Assembly: GCF_037325665.1 (NCBI RefSeq)
Contig: NC_090261.1
Location: forward strand, 22,862,415 to 22,926,414
DNA length: 64,000 nucleotides
Direction of reading: 5' to 3'
Origin: Littorina saxatilis
Lineage: Eukaryota > Mollusca > Gastropoda > Littorinimorpha > Littorinidae
Shown here in pieces: positions 20,602 to 31,047 of this stretch. A program made the translations under genes and the position numbers. Positions within the stretch are counted from its first letter, which is position 1. Each line of letters starts with the position of its first letter. The notes under the pieces are model-generated. The model saw only the letters and a program-made list of their open reading frames with translations. It was not told the DNA's origin and searched no databases.

Positions 20602-21448
20602 CAAGTCGCGTAAGGCGAAAATACAATATTTAGTCAAGTAGCTGCCATTTTTCAGCAAGACCGTATACTCGTAGCATCGTCAGTCCACCGCTCATGGCAA
20701 AGGCAGTGAAATTGACAAGAAGAGCGGGGTAGTAGTTGCGCTAAGAAGGATAGCACGCTTTTCTGTACCTCTCTTTGTTGTAACTTTCTGAGCGTGTTTT
20801 TAATCCAAACATATCATATCTATATGTTTTTGGAATCAGGAACCAACAAGGAATAAGATGAAAGTGTTTTTAAATTGATTTCGACAATTTAATTTTGATA
20901 ATAACTTTTATATATTTAATTTTCAGAGCTTGTTTTTAATCCGAATATAACATATTTATATGTTTTTGGAATCAGCAAATGATGGAGAATAAGATAAACG
21001 TAAATTTGGATCGTTTTATAAATTTTTATTTTTTTTTACAATTTTCAGATTTTTAATGACCAAAGTCATTAATTAATTTTTAAGCCACCAAGCTGAAATG
21101 CAATACCGAACCCCGGGCTTCGTCGAAGATTACTTGACCAAAATTTCAACCAATTTGGTTGAAAAATGAGGGCGTGACAGTGCCGCCTCAACTTTCACGA
21201 AAAGCCGGATATGACGTCATCAAAGACATTTATCAAAAAAATGAAAAAAACGTTCGGGGATTTCATACCCAGGAACTCTCATGTCAAATTTCATAAAGAT
21301 CGGTCCAGTAGTTTAGTCTGAATCGCTCTACACACACACACACACACGCACACACACACGCACGCACACACGCACATACACCACGACCCTCGTTTCGATT
21401 CCCCCTCGATGTTAAAATATTTAGTCAAAACTTGACTAAATATAAAAA
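20602..21448 (+). mobile_element. Family A element, copy 6 (left-end deletion subfamily)
   Basis: It follows copy 5 head to tail. Shared with copy 7 is a deletion of about 35 bp after TTTAGTCAAGTAGCTG, and the left and right termini read TATTTAG instead of CATTTAG. The second hairpin is TTTCAACCA/TGGTTGAAA and the CRE palindrome is at 21212-21219. The CA/GC microsatellite is at 21330-21375. Confidence 0.9.
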
Positions 21449-21502
21449 GAAGACATTTTTGTGCGTTTTTTGGTGTCGAAATACTAACGTGGTTTTACAA
21501 TG

Positions 21503-21504
<2 letters not shown>

Positions 21505-21562
<58 letters not shown>

Positions 21563-21680
21563 CGTCAGTGCGTGCGTGAGTGGGTGCGTGTGTGCGTATG
21601 TGTGTGTGTGTGTCAGCTTGCGTGCATGAGTGACTGAGTGAGTGCGTGCGTGTGTACGTGTGCGTACTGTGTGATGTGTG
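21505..21680. repeat. GT-rich microsatellite
   Basis: A perfect (TG)n block to about 21550 is followed by interrupted TGTG/TGCG sequence. Confidence 0.95.
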
Positions 21681-21989
21681 TAGAGTCCTTGATTTGACTA
21701 CGTCTGAGGGTTTTGACAGTAGTATTTCCTAGTTGACTGACATTTTTCTCTTCGTAAGCTAGTCACTGGGCTGCTTTCGGATTCAGATCAGGCTGGACAG
21801 TTTGAGCTTCGATGTGAATCTGGTGCACCCCTTTTAAAGTAATTCTCAAAGGTATAACCCCTGGAACAAGATTAAGGCAACATACCAACACATCCATGTA
21901 CTCGAACCGTGCGTGAACTCGCGCTTTAAATTTACGCAGCAGCCCAAGTACCACGGCAAGAAGCAACGTAATGAGCAGAATATACCTGC

Positions 21990-22146
21990 GAAGTTTCAGC
22001 GGCACAGACGACGCACGGCCTATTATTTATGCCGCGATAGGGATTATGACGACTACTTGGCCTGTTTTCCTTTCATACAACGTGTAGCGGGCTGGGATAA
22101 ACTGCAGTGCGTCGTCGGTCCTGCTGAAATTACATATGTGAGCGGA
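21990..22146. mobile_element. MITE-like inverted-repeat element F, copy 2 (empty site)
   Basis: The inverted ends AGTTTCAGCGGCACAGACGA and the reverse complement of TAATTTCAGCAGGACCGACG bound it. It matches 6369-6652 but lacks the 124-bp insertion seen there. The flanking stretch 21763-21989 carries a hydrophobic reading frame on the minus strand but no start or splice support. Confidence 0.55.
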
Positions 22147-22484
22147 GCCCCTAACCGATCAAACCGCTCTTTGCGTATACCGGCCGTTTCACAGATAACG
22201 GAAACTGTCATTATCAGGTAATGGCTTTCTGTTGATTTCCCGAGGTTTCGCCAGTGCGTTGTTTGAGAGAAGGAAAGAATGACGAAAGGCGTGCAACTTT
22301 GCCATCAACGGTTTCCGAAAGCTTTCTGATTGTTTCTCGATATTTCACGAAGTTGGTGACCTTTTGATGCAACAACAACAAAAAAACTAATTAAAATAAC
22401 TGTCATGCACACCCTGCCTTCTTCTGATGAAGGTTTGTTTATGCAGCGTGACAATCCACAAAGGCATCTGGCAGGGATGGAACC

Positions 22485-22852
22485 CAGGGCCGGACTAGGT
22501 AAGTACTAGGGGGGGGGGGGGAGGCGTGGGGGGGGGGGGGGGGGGAGGAGGTTACAGATCATCGATGGGGGTTCAGCTGAACGTTTTTTGATGTTTCTGG
22601 AGGGAAAGGAAGCCTCTCCTTGAACAAAAAAGGTAAATTCGACAGCAAGCTGTATAAGCAATGAAGAGATGAGGGGGTGAGTGGTGCGATTTCTCCTCGG
22701 ATTTCATGATGATCCAGATGCAACCCCTCCCTCACACTAAAAAAAACTCTGATGCGTTTGGGAGGTACATGCTTAAGCCAGGGGGGGGGGGGTGGGGTTG
22801 CGCAACCCCTATAAGCCCCCGCCCCCCCCCCCCCCCCCCCAGTCCGTCCCTG
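22485..22852. mobile_element. CAGGG-ended DNA element (hAT-like), 368 bp
   Basis: The left end is CAGGGCCGGACT and the right end the reverse complement of CAGGGACGGACT. The same 5 bp, GAACC, flanks both sides (22480-22484 and 22853-22857). It contains several G or C runs (22510-22546, 22781-22792, 22823-22840). No coding capacity. It has the same type of ends and duplication length as 1694-2115. Confidence 0.65.
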
Positions 22853-23710
22853 GAACCGATCGGTAAAATGAAATGGGGGTAAAGTGAGAAAGTTTATACG
22901 TGACATGTAGGAGCAACCGGTGACGCCCGTTCAGTTGCAGCTGGGAATTTACAAAAAAAATTCAACACTACAAAATAATGGGCCATTTTATGTGTTTTAG
23001 ACTGACAGGAAATGGGGCGAATTTACGCCGATCCGCATACAGATGATCCCATCATTGAAACTGGCAGCCACCTGAAAGCCTGTTTCCTGCCACAGACACG
23101 GAACGACAAGCAATGTCATCTATTCATGGCATTTTGCAAATAGAAAAGTAAACATGTTTTCCTGAAAGAAACCTTGCACTATGGTACTCGCAGATAATGA
23201 TATAGTACTTTTCAAGGGAAAACAGTGTGTGCTCAGTGGCTGACCTTCAGCCGGCTTTCTGCTCAGCACAGCAGCTTTCTCAAAACGGGCGACCCTTTGG
23301 GGCTTCAGGGCAAGGTAGCGAGCGGCTGCTTCAAGTGAAACAGACCTTTTACTAGAACTAGAGTGACTTTGCACCTTTCGATATGGTATGATGACATTCT
23401 AGGGGTTGATCACCTTGTTGCTTCTATCTTTATTCTCCGCAGTGGTAAGAAGCGATCCGACTTTCCCAGGAGTGGGATAATAATGGAAATAAAACCGGCA
23501 GAAACGACAAAGTTAATGAGAGCACCATCACTAACCTAACATCGATTAAACTAAATTACCGTTTCGCTAGTTAAATCAAGTTTGGAATTGGCCGATCATC
23601 CTCTTTGACGTTATCTCCTCGTTGACCATCAAATTAGTGTTATCACTTACATACGGGCCACACCCAGATACGCAAGGCGGAATATAAGAAGGGTAGTAAG
23701 TAATACAATA
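22853..23710. other. Intergenic, no gene seen
   Basis: No exon or recognised repeat. Confidence 0.4.
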
Positions 23711-23887
23711 CAGTGGAACTCCATTTAAAGACCTCTTACTCAAGAATTCTGACAAAACGAGTTCTTAACAAGGAGGGAGTCATTATTTGATGTAAATTTA
23801 CGCAGATCATGGGGGGAAAAAATCTGAAAAACGTAGTCTGACAAAGCGGAGGATTACTGAGGGAGGGTCCTTAGAAATTGGTAAGTG
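23711..23887. mobile_element. Short Tc1/pogo-type MITE, 177 bp
   Basis: The ends are CAGTGGAACTCCATTTAAAG at the left and the reverse complement of CACTTACCAATTTCTAAGG at the right, diverged but alignable, each bounded by TA (23709-23710, 23888-23889). CAGTGGAAC is a typical pogo/Tigger-like start. No coding capacity. Confidence 0.5.
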
Positions 23888-24389
23888 TAAACATTGATGT
23901 TATTAGTATTCTATAAACGACTTAACCCGTGCAATGCTCGAGTCGATCTTGCTACAACAAAGCCGCCATTGAACTGAAGAAGAACTTGGCTATTAATCTA
24001 AAAAGTAGTTCCGGTTTCTCTTGGAATCTTGTCCTAGGTTATAAAGGGCTCTGTTGCACGACATTAAACTCCAGTGCCAACAACAGGCAGATCGTGTTAG
24101 AAACGCAATCCTCTTCATGCAGAAACTGAGCTAAAAAGCTTTATCGCTGAGCCGGACAGCAAACGACAACCGAGATGGCCAATGTGGTAAAGGCATTCAG
24201 GTTGGAAGAAGGGAGCTTTTCACAAGGTAGACCTGCGCACGCATCGGCTTTTCTCCAACAAAATCATTGTTGACACAAGTATGTATTGTTTTCGGAAAGG
24301 TATGGACGTGTCTGTTCGTGTGTGTGTGTGTATAAGTGTGTGGTATGCTTTGAAAGGTTTCGTGAGCAACACTAAATTTGTTTGATAGT
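23888..24389. other. Intergenic, no gene seen
   Basis: A GT-rich run is at about 24316-24342. Positions 24379-24389 are the target duplication of the SINE that follows. Confidence 0.4.
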
Positions 24390-24772
24390 CTTCTTCTTCT
24401 TCTTCTTCTGCGTTCGTGGGCTGAAACTCTTACGTACACTCGTGTTTTATGCACGAGAGGAATTTTACGTGTATGACCGTTTTTTTACCCCGCCATTTAG
24501 GCAGCCATACGCCGTTTTCGGAGGAAGCATGCTGGGTATTTTCGTGTTTCTATAACCCACCAAACTCTGACATGGATTACAGGATCTTTTTTGTGCGCAC
24601 TTGGTCTTGTGCTTGCGTGTACACACGGGGGTGTTCGGACACCGAGGAGAGTCTGCACACAAAGTTGACTCTGAGAAATAAATCTCTCGCCGAACGTGGG
24701 GACGAACTCACGCTGACAGCGGCCAACTGGATACAAATCCAGCGCGCTACCGACTGAGCTACATCCCCGCCC
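24390..24772 (-). mobile_element. tRNA-derived SINE with (GAA)n tail, full length
   Basis: On the minus strand it starts GGGCGGGGATGTAGCTCAGT (A box TAGCTCAGTCGG), has GAGTTCGTCCCC as B box, a central domain with AACGGCGTATGGCTGCC, and ends CCACGAACGCAGAAGAAGAAG. A perfect 11-bp duplication, TGTTTGATAGT, flanks it (24379-24389 and 24773-24783). The end CGAACGC-AGAAGAAG closely resembles the 3' end of the LINE at 5621-6040. Confidence 0.9.
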
Positions 24773-24783
24773 TGTTTGATAGT

Positions 24784-25111
24784 GATATCTGTTGCTTTTT
24801 GGGTCCAGCGGACCATATAGGCCAAATCAGGACCCCACAAGTTTAACATTACACAAATTTTAATTAAACCAATTTCAAAAAACAAAGTCAGGAAATGTAT
24901 CACAGTAAAACTATGTATCACAGTAAAACTATTATCACAGGCGTGGCACCATGGTGCCTCTTCTCTTTTAAGCAGGTGAACATGTGTTATATATAAGTGT
25001 GACCAGTGTGTAACCTGGCCAAAACACTTTCTTCTTTTCTACTTGAAGCAAAACTACACAAGATACGCCCTGAGCATTAAGGTGTCAGCCACTCATCCCC
25101 TGGTCACACAT
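24784..25111. other. Intergenic, no gene seen
   Basis: AT-rich with a short local duplication, CACAGTAAAACTA (about 24900-24930). No gene. Confidence 0.4.
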
Positions 25112-25418
25112 TTGTTTGTTTGTTTGCTTAACGCCCAGCCGACCACGAAGGGCCATATCAGGGCGGTGCTGCATTGACATATAACGTGCGCCACACACAA
25201 GACAGAAGTCGCAGCACAGGCTCCATGTCTCACCCAGTCACATTATTCTGACACCGGACCAACCAGTCCTAGCACTAACCCCATAATTCCAGACGCCAGG
25301 CGGAGCAGCCACTAGATTGCCAATTTCAAAGTCTTAGGTATGACCCGGCCGGGGTTCGAACCCACGACCTCCCGATCACGGGGCGGACGCCTTACCACTA
25401 GGCCAACCGTGCCGGTTT
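25112..25418 (-). mobile_element. tRNA-derived SINE, second family, full length
   Basis: On the minus strand the head is CCGGCACGGTTGGCCTAGTG (A box TGGCCTAGTGG) with a perfect B box, GGTTCGAACCC, and the tail is GGGCGTTAAGCAAACAAACA. The 13-bp target duplication CCTGGTCACACAT is perfect (25099-25111, 25419-25431), so the insertion is fairly young. The end of the repeat at 31799-32265 shares its 3' tail. Confidence 0.92.
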
Positions 25419-25431
25419 CCTGGTCACACAT

Positions 25432-25761
25432 GACAAACTCGGAATTCACCATATTTCAGTGGGGGAAAAAAAAGGTGGAGAATTTTATGGGTTAGAAAAG
25501 GTAAGTGAAAGGGCTTAGGGGAGGCAGGGAATAGAGAAGAGACCAGAAAAAGATCCTAATTAGGTTCACGGCATCGAGAGTGATGCGACCTTCTCTCAGA
25601 AGAAGGCTCCCTCATCCACCACCCGGGGGACGCGCCTCTACGCCAATTAGGGGGCGCGAGGACTACATTTGTTACATGTGGATCCAGTGCATAACATCTG
25701 AAAACATGTATAGCTGCAAACTTTAGTCAGCATCATAATTCACAAACAAAAACACAAACAG

Positions 25762-25842
<81 letters not shown>

Positions 25843-26215
25843 CATGAATAAATCATTGAAGATTGCTTGTTTTCAGTTCTTTTATTATTTCTCTTTTAAC
25901 CAGTTTACTGAACAATGCCACTATACCAATTACATTGAGGTAGACACTTATTATTCAGCTCTTCATTGATCACACACACACGCACTCAGTCTCTCTTTCA
26001 TTACCGTCTCATATTCACTTTGGCTATATTCACTGGCACCATATCAATCCATAAATGTGAAACACGGATGGGTTTATTAAAATATTACCCAGCTGCATTT
26101 TGGCTATATAACTGACAGGGAAAAACCCAATCATGTGAAACAGAAGTGCACAATACGCATGCGCTTAAAGCGATTTCTAACCCATGATACACCTATGATG
26201 TCCTCTTCACAAGCA
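25432..26215. other. Intergenic, with a (GA)37 microsatellite
   Basis: The microsatellite is at 25764-25838. Weak internal duplications (TTTTGGCTATAT and AATCNTGTGAAAC) occur at 26020-26140. No gene. Confidence 0.5.
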
Positions 26216-26475
26216 TCGACAATTCTGTCAATAGGGACAGTTTGATCAGAATAACCATTTAGATTAATTCAAGATTTCCCTCTTACAAGAGATACCAGCT
26301 GACTGTTGATTAATTTGAAGAATGATAAATCCATTATATTTAAAAAACGTGTTATACCAAATTATTAACGATACTGTCAATAGGGACAGACTGGGTACAC
26401 AACATCATTTGGATTAAATAAAGAATCCTCTCTGGTAAAAGACACCAGGCGAGTACTGATTTGAAGAATGGATGT
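26216..26475. repeat. Diverged two-unit tandem duplication, ~150-bp period
   Basis: CTGTCAATAGGGACAG appears at about 26225 and 26374, followed in both by a diverged copy that ends in GATTTGAAGAATGRAT. The identity is low, so the event is old. Confidence 0.65.
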
Positions 26476-26715
26476 AAGTTAAAAATGTAAAAGTCAAACT
26501 GTCAGCATCAACAATCGAGATTGAATTAAGCAAATTTGTGAAAACGCACCCATTCAACGGCTACAAAATGGTACGTGTCTCGGTAATATCTAGAGTTGTA
26601 AAAGCTGCCCAATGACCGAGTGAACACAGACTGTGTGGACTTACCTACGAAAACACGCTGCCGTAAAGGTAAATCATTAAACGGTTTATTACTTTTCACC
26701 ACACCCACACCTACA

Positions 26716-26760
<45 letters not shown>

Positions 26761-29057
26761 TACACGCATCACAAACTTACCTGTTTTGAATACGGCACGT
26801 TTAAAAGATGTATATTAATTTATTGGAATAAACTTAACACTTTTTGTGAGTTTTCACTATATGGTTTGCTTTCGGAACAATTAATGTAATGCATACATAC
26901 ATTTAAATTAAACACAAATAATAATAAAACATAAAAAATGCATTACTGAGAACAAAAACTGTCTTAAAAAAATAAACAGATGCAAAGAAAAACAAAGAAC
27001 CAGTCGACTCTGTTTCTGTCAAGGATCGGCAATGAGAGATGGTTGTTGTGCATTCTGATGAGCAGTGATAGCTGAAGCATGGCGGACACAAACTGAAAAG
27101 CCGCAAAGCAATGACCAATGTCCTGGATTAGAGTGGGTCATCTCATGTGTTTCTCACGATCGTGTGTATATGTGTGTGCGTGCGTCAGTGCATTTGTTTG
27201 CTTTTAGAGTAAAGCCGAGTGTGTGTGTGTGCGTGTGTGTGTGTGCCCACGGCGTGTGTGCGTGTGATTGTGTGTGCATGTGACATTGATTATTGTGTGG
27301 GTGTTGTCAACAGTTAAGCCATCTGTACATAACACTCAATGAGGCTTCTTTAACTGACTCAAAACTGGACAGAAAGAATGCAGACATCAATAGGAAAATT
27401 CCCTAAGACGCATATATTCCTTGCATATCACTCAGAAGTCTCGAACCGTCTCAGCGATGAAGTGGAATCTCTGGACACACACAAAACGCACCGCCAATGT
27501 TTGGCCGCTCGACATGGACGAGCGCAATTATCGACTATTTGGAGGTCTGGGTTGTGTGGTGTGCGTGTCCTAGTCGTGGCGGAGAAAGCTGGAGCAAGGA
27601 ACAGGCAGTGGAAATAATGAGTGTATGTGTGGTTGTATGATGCTTAGAGGCACAGCAAGTAGTTAGTTAGCACTTCATTTTCAGCCTGCGTACGAGGTGT
27701 CTGAGAGCACCACCGTACGGAGAGATTCTGCGGGCATCGCAGCAAAAAGAAAGAGGGACATTTTTCTCGGACTCGCGAGGCAAATGCCAGACACTAACAC
27801 TAGGTCTCTAGACTGTTTTAGTGTTCGCTGTTGTTCGGCATTGTGGGCAAAAAATCTTTGCAGTCTACCCCATCTTGACTGGTTTGCGTGTTTGTTGCTG
27901 ACGGTAGTTTTTTTCCTTCTTTCTTTTGAGTGTGTGTGTCGAGTCCAAGTGTGTCCGTTCTTTTGTGTTCCAGTGTGTCTGTGTGTGTGTGTTTGTTTTG
28001 CTTGCCTGGTGCTAGCAATATCAAGAAATATATAACACTGACATTAAGCAAACAAACTACTTCCTAATGTCTCTCCAACAAGCTTGTTTTCAGGATGATG
28101 ATGACAGCTTATGATGACTGACGTCTGTAATCAATTAGCTGATTTCTGTCCAGATAAAAGCTGGCCAGAAAGTTATGTATTAGCATGCCTTCCACCAAAC
28201 ATGAGACTACCTAAAAGCCGGGAGGATTATCTCTAGACAGCCGCATATCCGCCCACTGTAAAAGCCAATTAGTGATTGTTACAATGATCAGAAACATATA
28301 AGCACTGCTTTCCCTCTTGAATCACACACAAACTCTGACGTCGCGTCTGGCTTTTAACGTCCCATTAGTTCTGAGTGAAGAAGAAATAACAGTGCACCTC
28401 AAAATAACCAGGCAGCAAGACAAGGTTATTCTGATCTGCCGATGTTCGTGATCCTTGACCTTCATCAAAATAACGGGCTAAATTGTACCCGGTAGCAGAC
28501 CTTGTCTCCGAAATAAAAATATCTTCCAGTATGAGCAGGGCAACCTGTAACTGAACATGAACATGGCTTCTGTTTCAAAACAAATGCAAGCTTCAGACAC
28601 CCGTGCATACACTTATTCAATGTTTCTGAATGTCAAATTCAAGCCGAATATGACCACACAGCCCTGCGCCTGGAGAAGGGTCTCTTCCTGCGGCCCTCAT
28701 GTTCCCCGATGACTGTACCAGTAAGGGGACTGATGATGATGCCCACACAAAAAGTTTACTGATTTTCAATTGTGATGAATCTGGCTTTTTAACTGCAAAG
28801 CTCCCATGGGTCTTCAATGACATGTCAGTCTATTGTGGACATTTTCAAGAGGAATGTCAAGTTTTTGAAAACGATAGTAATCTTTTTCTTGTGACATGAG
28901 ACTCTTTACAAGCTGCAGACGACATTCAATCCTTCCCGGGCCCTTCAGTTGAACCGGTCAATGACGACATTGAGAAAATCTGATACTGGCGGAGACCCAG
29001 CCTGCCTACATAATCGTATGTACACAATCATCACCCCAACATTATTAATTTCTTACA
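26476..29057. other. Long gene-poor stretch with microsatellites
   Basis: A TC microsatellite is at 26718-26759, and GT-rich runs are at 27163-27282 and 27935-27990. I found no exon with splice sites and protein-like composition. Confidence 0.4.
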
Positions 29058-29489
29058 AATTAATTCAGCAAAAAGTTCTACCAGTGCACAGAGAGCACCC
29101 AGGCTGCTAATCTTCGGTATGTGACTGAATGGAGGTTTGATCGTATCCGGCATGTCAGTAAACGCCTGGTACTGTTTTCACAAGAAGAAGTGCGCCTCTG
29201 CTGATGCCGGAGAATGTGATGCCGACTTTTGCAGAAACAAGTGCTGACGAGGATCTGCTTGCGTGTGATGAACTGGTCAAGATCCCGCATACATACGACC
29301 TTTGAGATTGGTAACAATGTATGCTATTGGTGTTTCCCGAAAGTGATGTAAGAATAGCCTGAACTGTGCCATGTAGAAGACATAATTATGGTGCTTGTAA
29401 CTGCATGATCACTTCAAGTAATATCCCAGCAATATGTGAGAATTGAAATCTCATGGGTGGGAGTCGAAAATGTTGCCAGGACTGAACAT
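29058..29489. repeat. Old dispersed repeat segment, then featureless sequence
   Basis: Positions 29058-29130 match 2818-2893. The remainder to 29489 shows nothing I can name. Confidence 0.45.
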
Positions 29490-30240
29490 TTTGGAAGGCC
29501 CGGGGTCCAGGGGCCGCCAAGGCTCCGGCGGGGTGCAGGGGCAGCGCCCTTGCTGGAGGGTCTAGGGGGGCAGCGCCCCCCAGCCGAAAATGAATGTTAG
29601 CATTTTAGGGAGGGTTTAGGTGGCCTCTCCTGACTTTAAATTTTAGAACAAACAAGCTTTTTGGAGATGCATGATATAATATACATCTTGTAAACTTAAA
29701 GGTTTTTGTAACTGACCGGCTGAAAATTAATTTTAGCATTTCATGAGGGGGCTATTTGAGCCTCTCCTGGCTTTAAAACTGATAACAGCAAACAAACAAC
29801 AATAAAGGGGGGGGGGGGGGGGGGGAAAGAATGCACAAAATCAAGAACCTCTATACTTGAAGATGTTTGGTTGTATCACTCTTGCTAGGGGGTCTACTAA
29901 AACAAGTGGTAAACACATTTCAAGAGGGTTCTTTAGAAGCCCCTGTACAGTGAAGGGAAAACCAGTGCAGTGGCCTGTCTAAAAACCCCTCCGCGAGAAG
30001 GATTTTGCAGCAAGCGAGAGTGAAGATAAAGTGGAAATTTTTTTCTCTGCGCGCGAGCCAGCATGCAGGATGTCTCGGGACTGTATAAGCTTCAACAAAA
30101 TCTTCAAATTGGAGATGCACAAAAGTAAAAAATCTTGTTAACTTGAAGGTTTTTGTAACTAACCAGCTGAAAGAGTTGCTATTTGAAGCTCTCCTGGCTT
30201 TAAAACTGAAAACAGCACACACTCTTTTTTTTTTTTTTGT

Positions 30241-30273
<33 letters not shown>

Positions 30274-30475
30274 TGAATGCACAAAATCAAAAACCTCTAT
30301 ACTTGAAGGTGTTTGGTTGCATCACTCGTGCTAGGGGGGGTCTACAAAAACAAGTGGTAAACAAATTTCAAGAAGGGGTTTTAGAAGCGGCTTAAACAAA
30401 AACTTAAAATTGGAGATGCACATAATTAACTATTTTTGTAAACTTGAAGGTATTTGATGTTATCACCTAGTTTTG
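29490..30475. repeat. GC- and poly-G-bearing repeat in ~450-bp tandem units
   Basis: GGAGATGCA recurs at about 29660, 30110 and 30411. Between them the sequence repeats TTTTTGTAACT-ACC-GCTGAAA, CTCTCCTGGCTTTAAAACTG, a long G run (29808-29825 and 30241-30272), AATGCACAAAATCAA-AACCTC and ACAAGTGGTAAACA. Two nearly complete units and a partial third are present. The start (29500-29600) is GC-rich with GGGGTCCAGGGGCCGCC. Confidence 0.7.
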
Positions 30476-30850
30476 TCTTTAAACAAATGTTTGCTGCATT
30501 AAAGGAAAATCGCCATGCAAACAAAGCAAACACAGAAAATAAGTCACCTCCCTTGTACTACACATTTTTTCTTGTAGCTTATGATTTTATCATTGCAGGT
30601 GGTATATTCTCAAATAATTGTTGAACCATAGCTTGAACCAAATAAGAAACAAGTTTCAAGTCAGTTTGTTTCAATTAAACACCTTCAAAAGGGCTAACTG
30701 CACAGGTTATAAAAGAAGAAGGTTTAGACAAAAACAGAAACCGCAAGAGTTATAACCCTTGCTAATTCTACACACAGTCTTCTGATGCTGTTTTTCAATT
30801 CATCATTTCAGGAGTTATATTCTAAAATTATTGTTGAATCATAGCTTGAA
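30476..30850. repeat. Diverged direct duplication beside the TTAA element
   Basis: ATTGTTGAACCATAGCTTGAA (about 30618) and ATTGTTGAATCATAGCTTGAA (about 30829) are about 210 bp apart with related flanks. No gene. Confidence 0.5.
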
Positions 30851-31047
30851 TTAACCTTTGCCGGATGCCGCTTTTGACCACACACCCGACGATGCGGGTT
30901 TGTCTGAACCCAAACATTTGAAAGAGGGTTTTTACCGTTTATTTCTCTAACGACGGGGTGGGTTCAGGGAAACCCACAGCGCTACTTCAGTGGGTGCATC
31001 GAGTTTCTCCCTTCACCGACTTCTTGCAGGGGAGGGAGAGGGGGAGG

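Noticed and set aside
21763-22005. Minus-strand frame with a hydrophobic stretch (LRRYILLITLLLAVVLGLL)
   Set aside because: No ATG, no splice signals, and part of it lies in repeat element F; not counted as a membrane protein exon.
24700-24772. Sequence resembling a tRNA gene on the minus strand
   Set aside because: It is the head of a SINE with its own tail and target duplication; no full cloverleaf was found. The same applies at 25345-25418 and 54573-54640.
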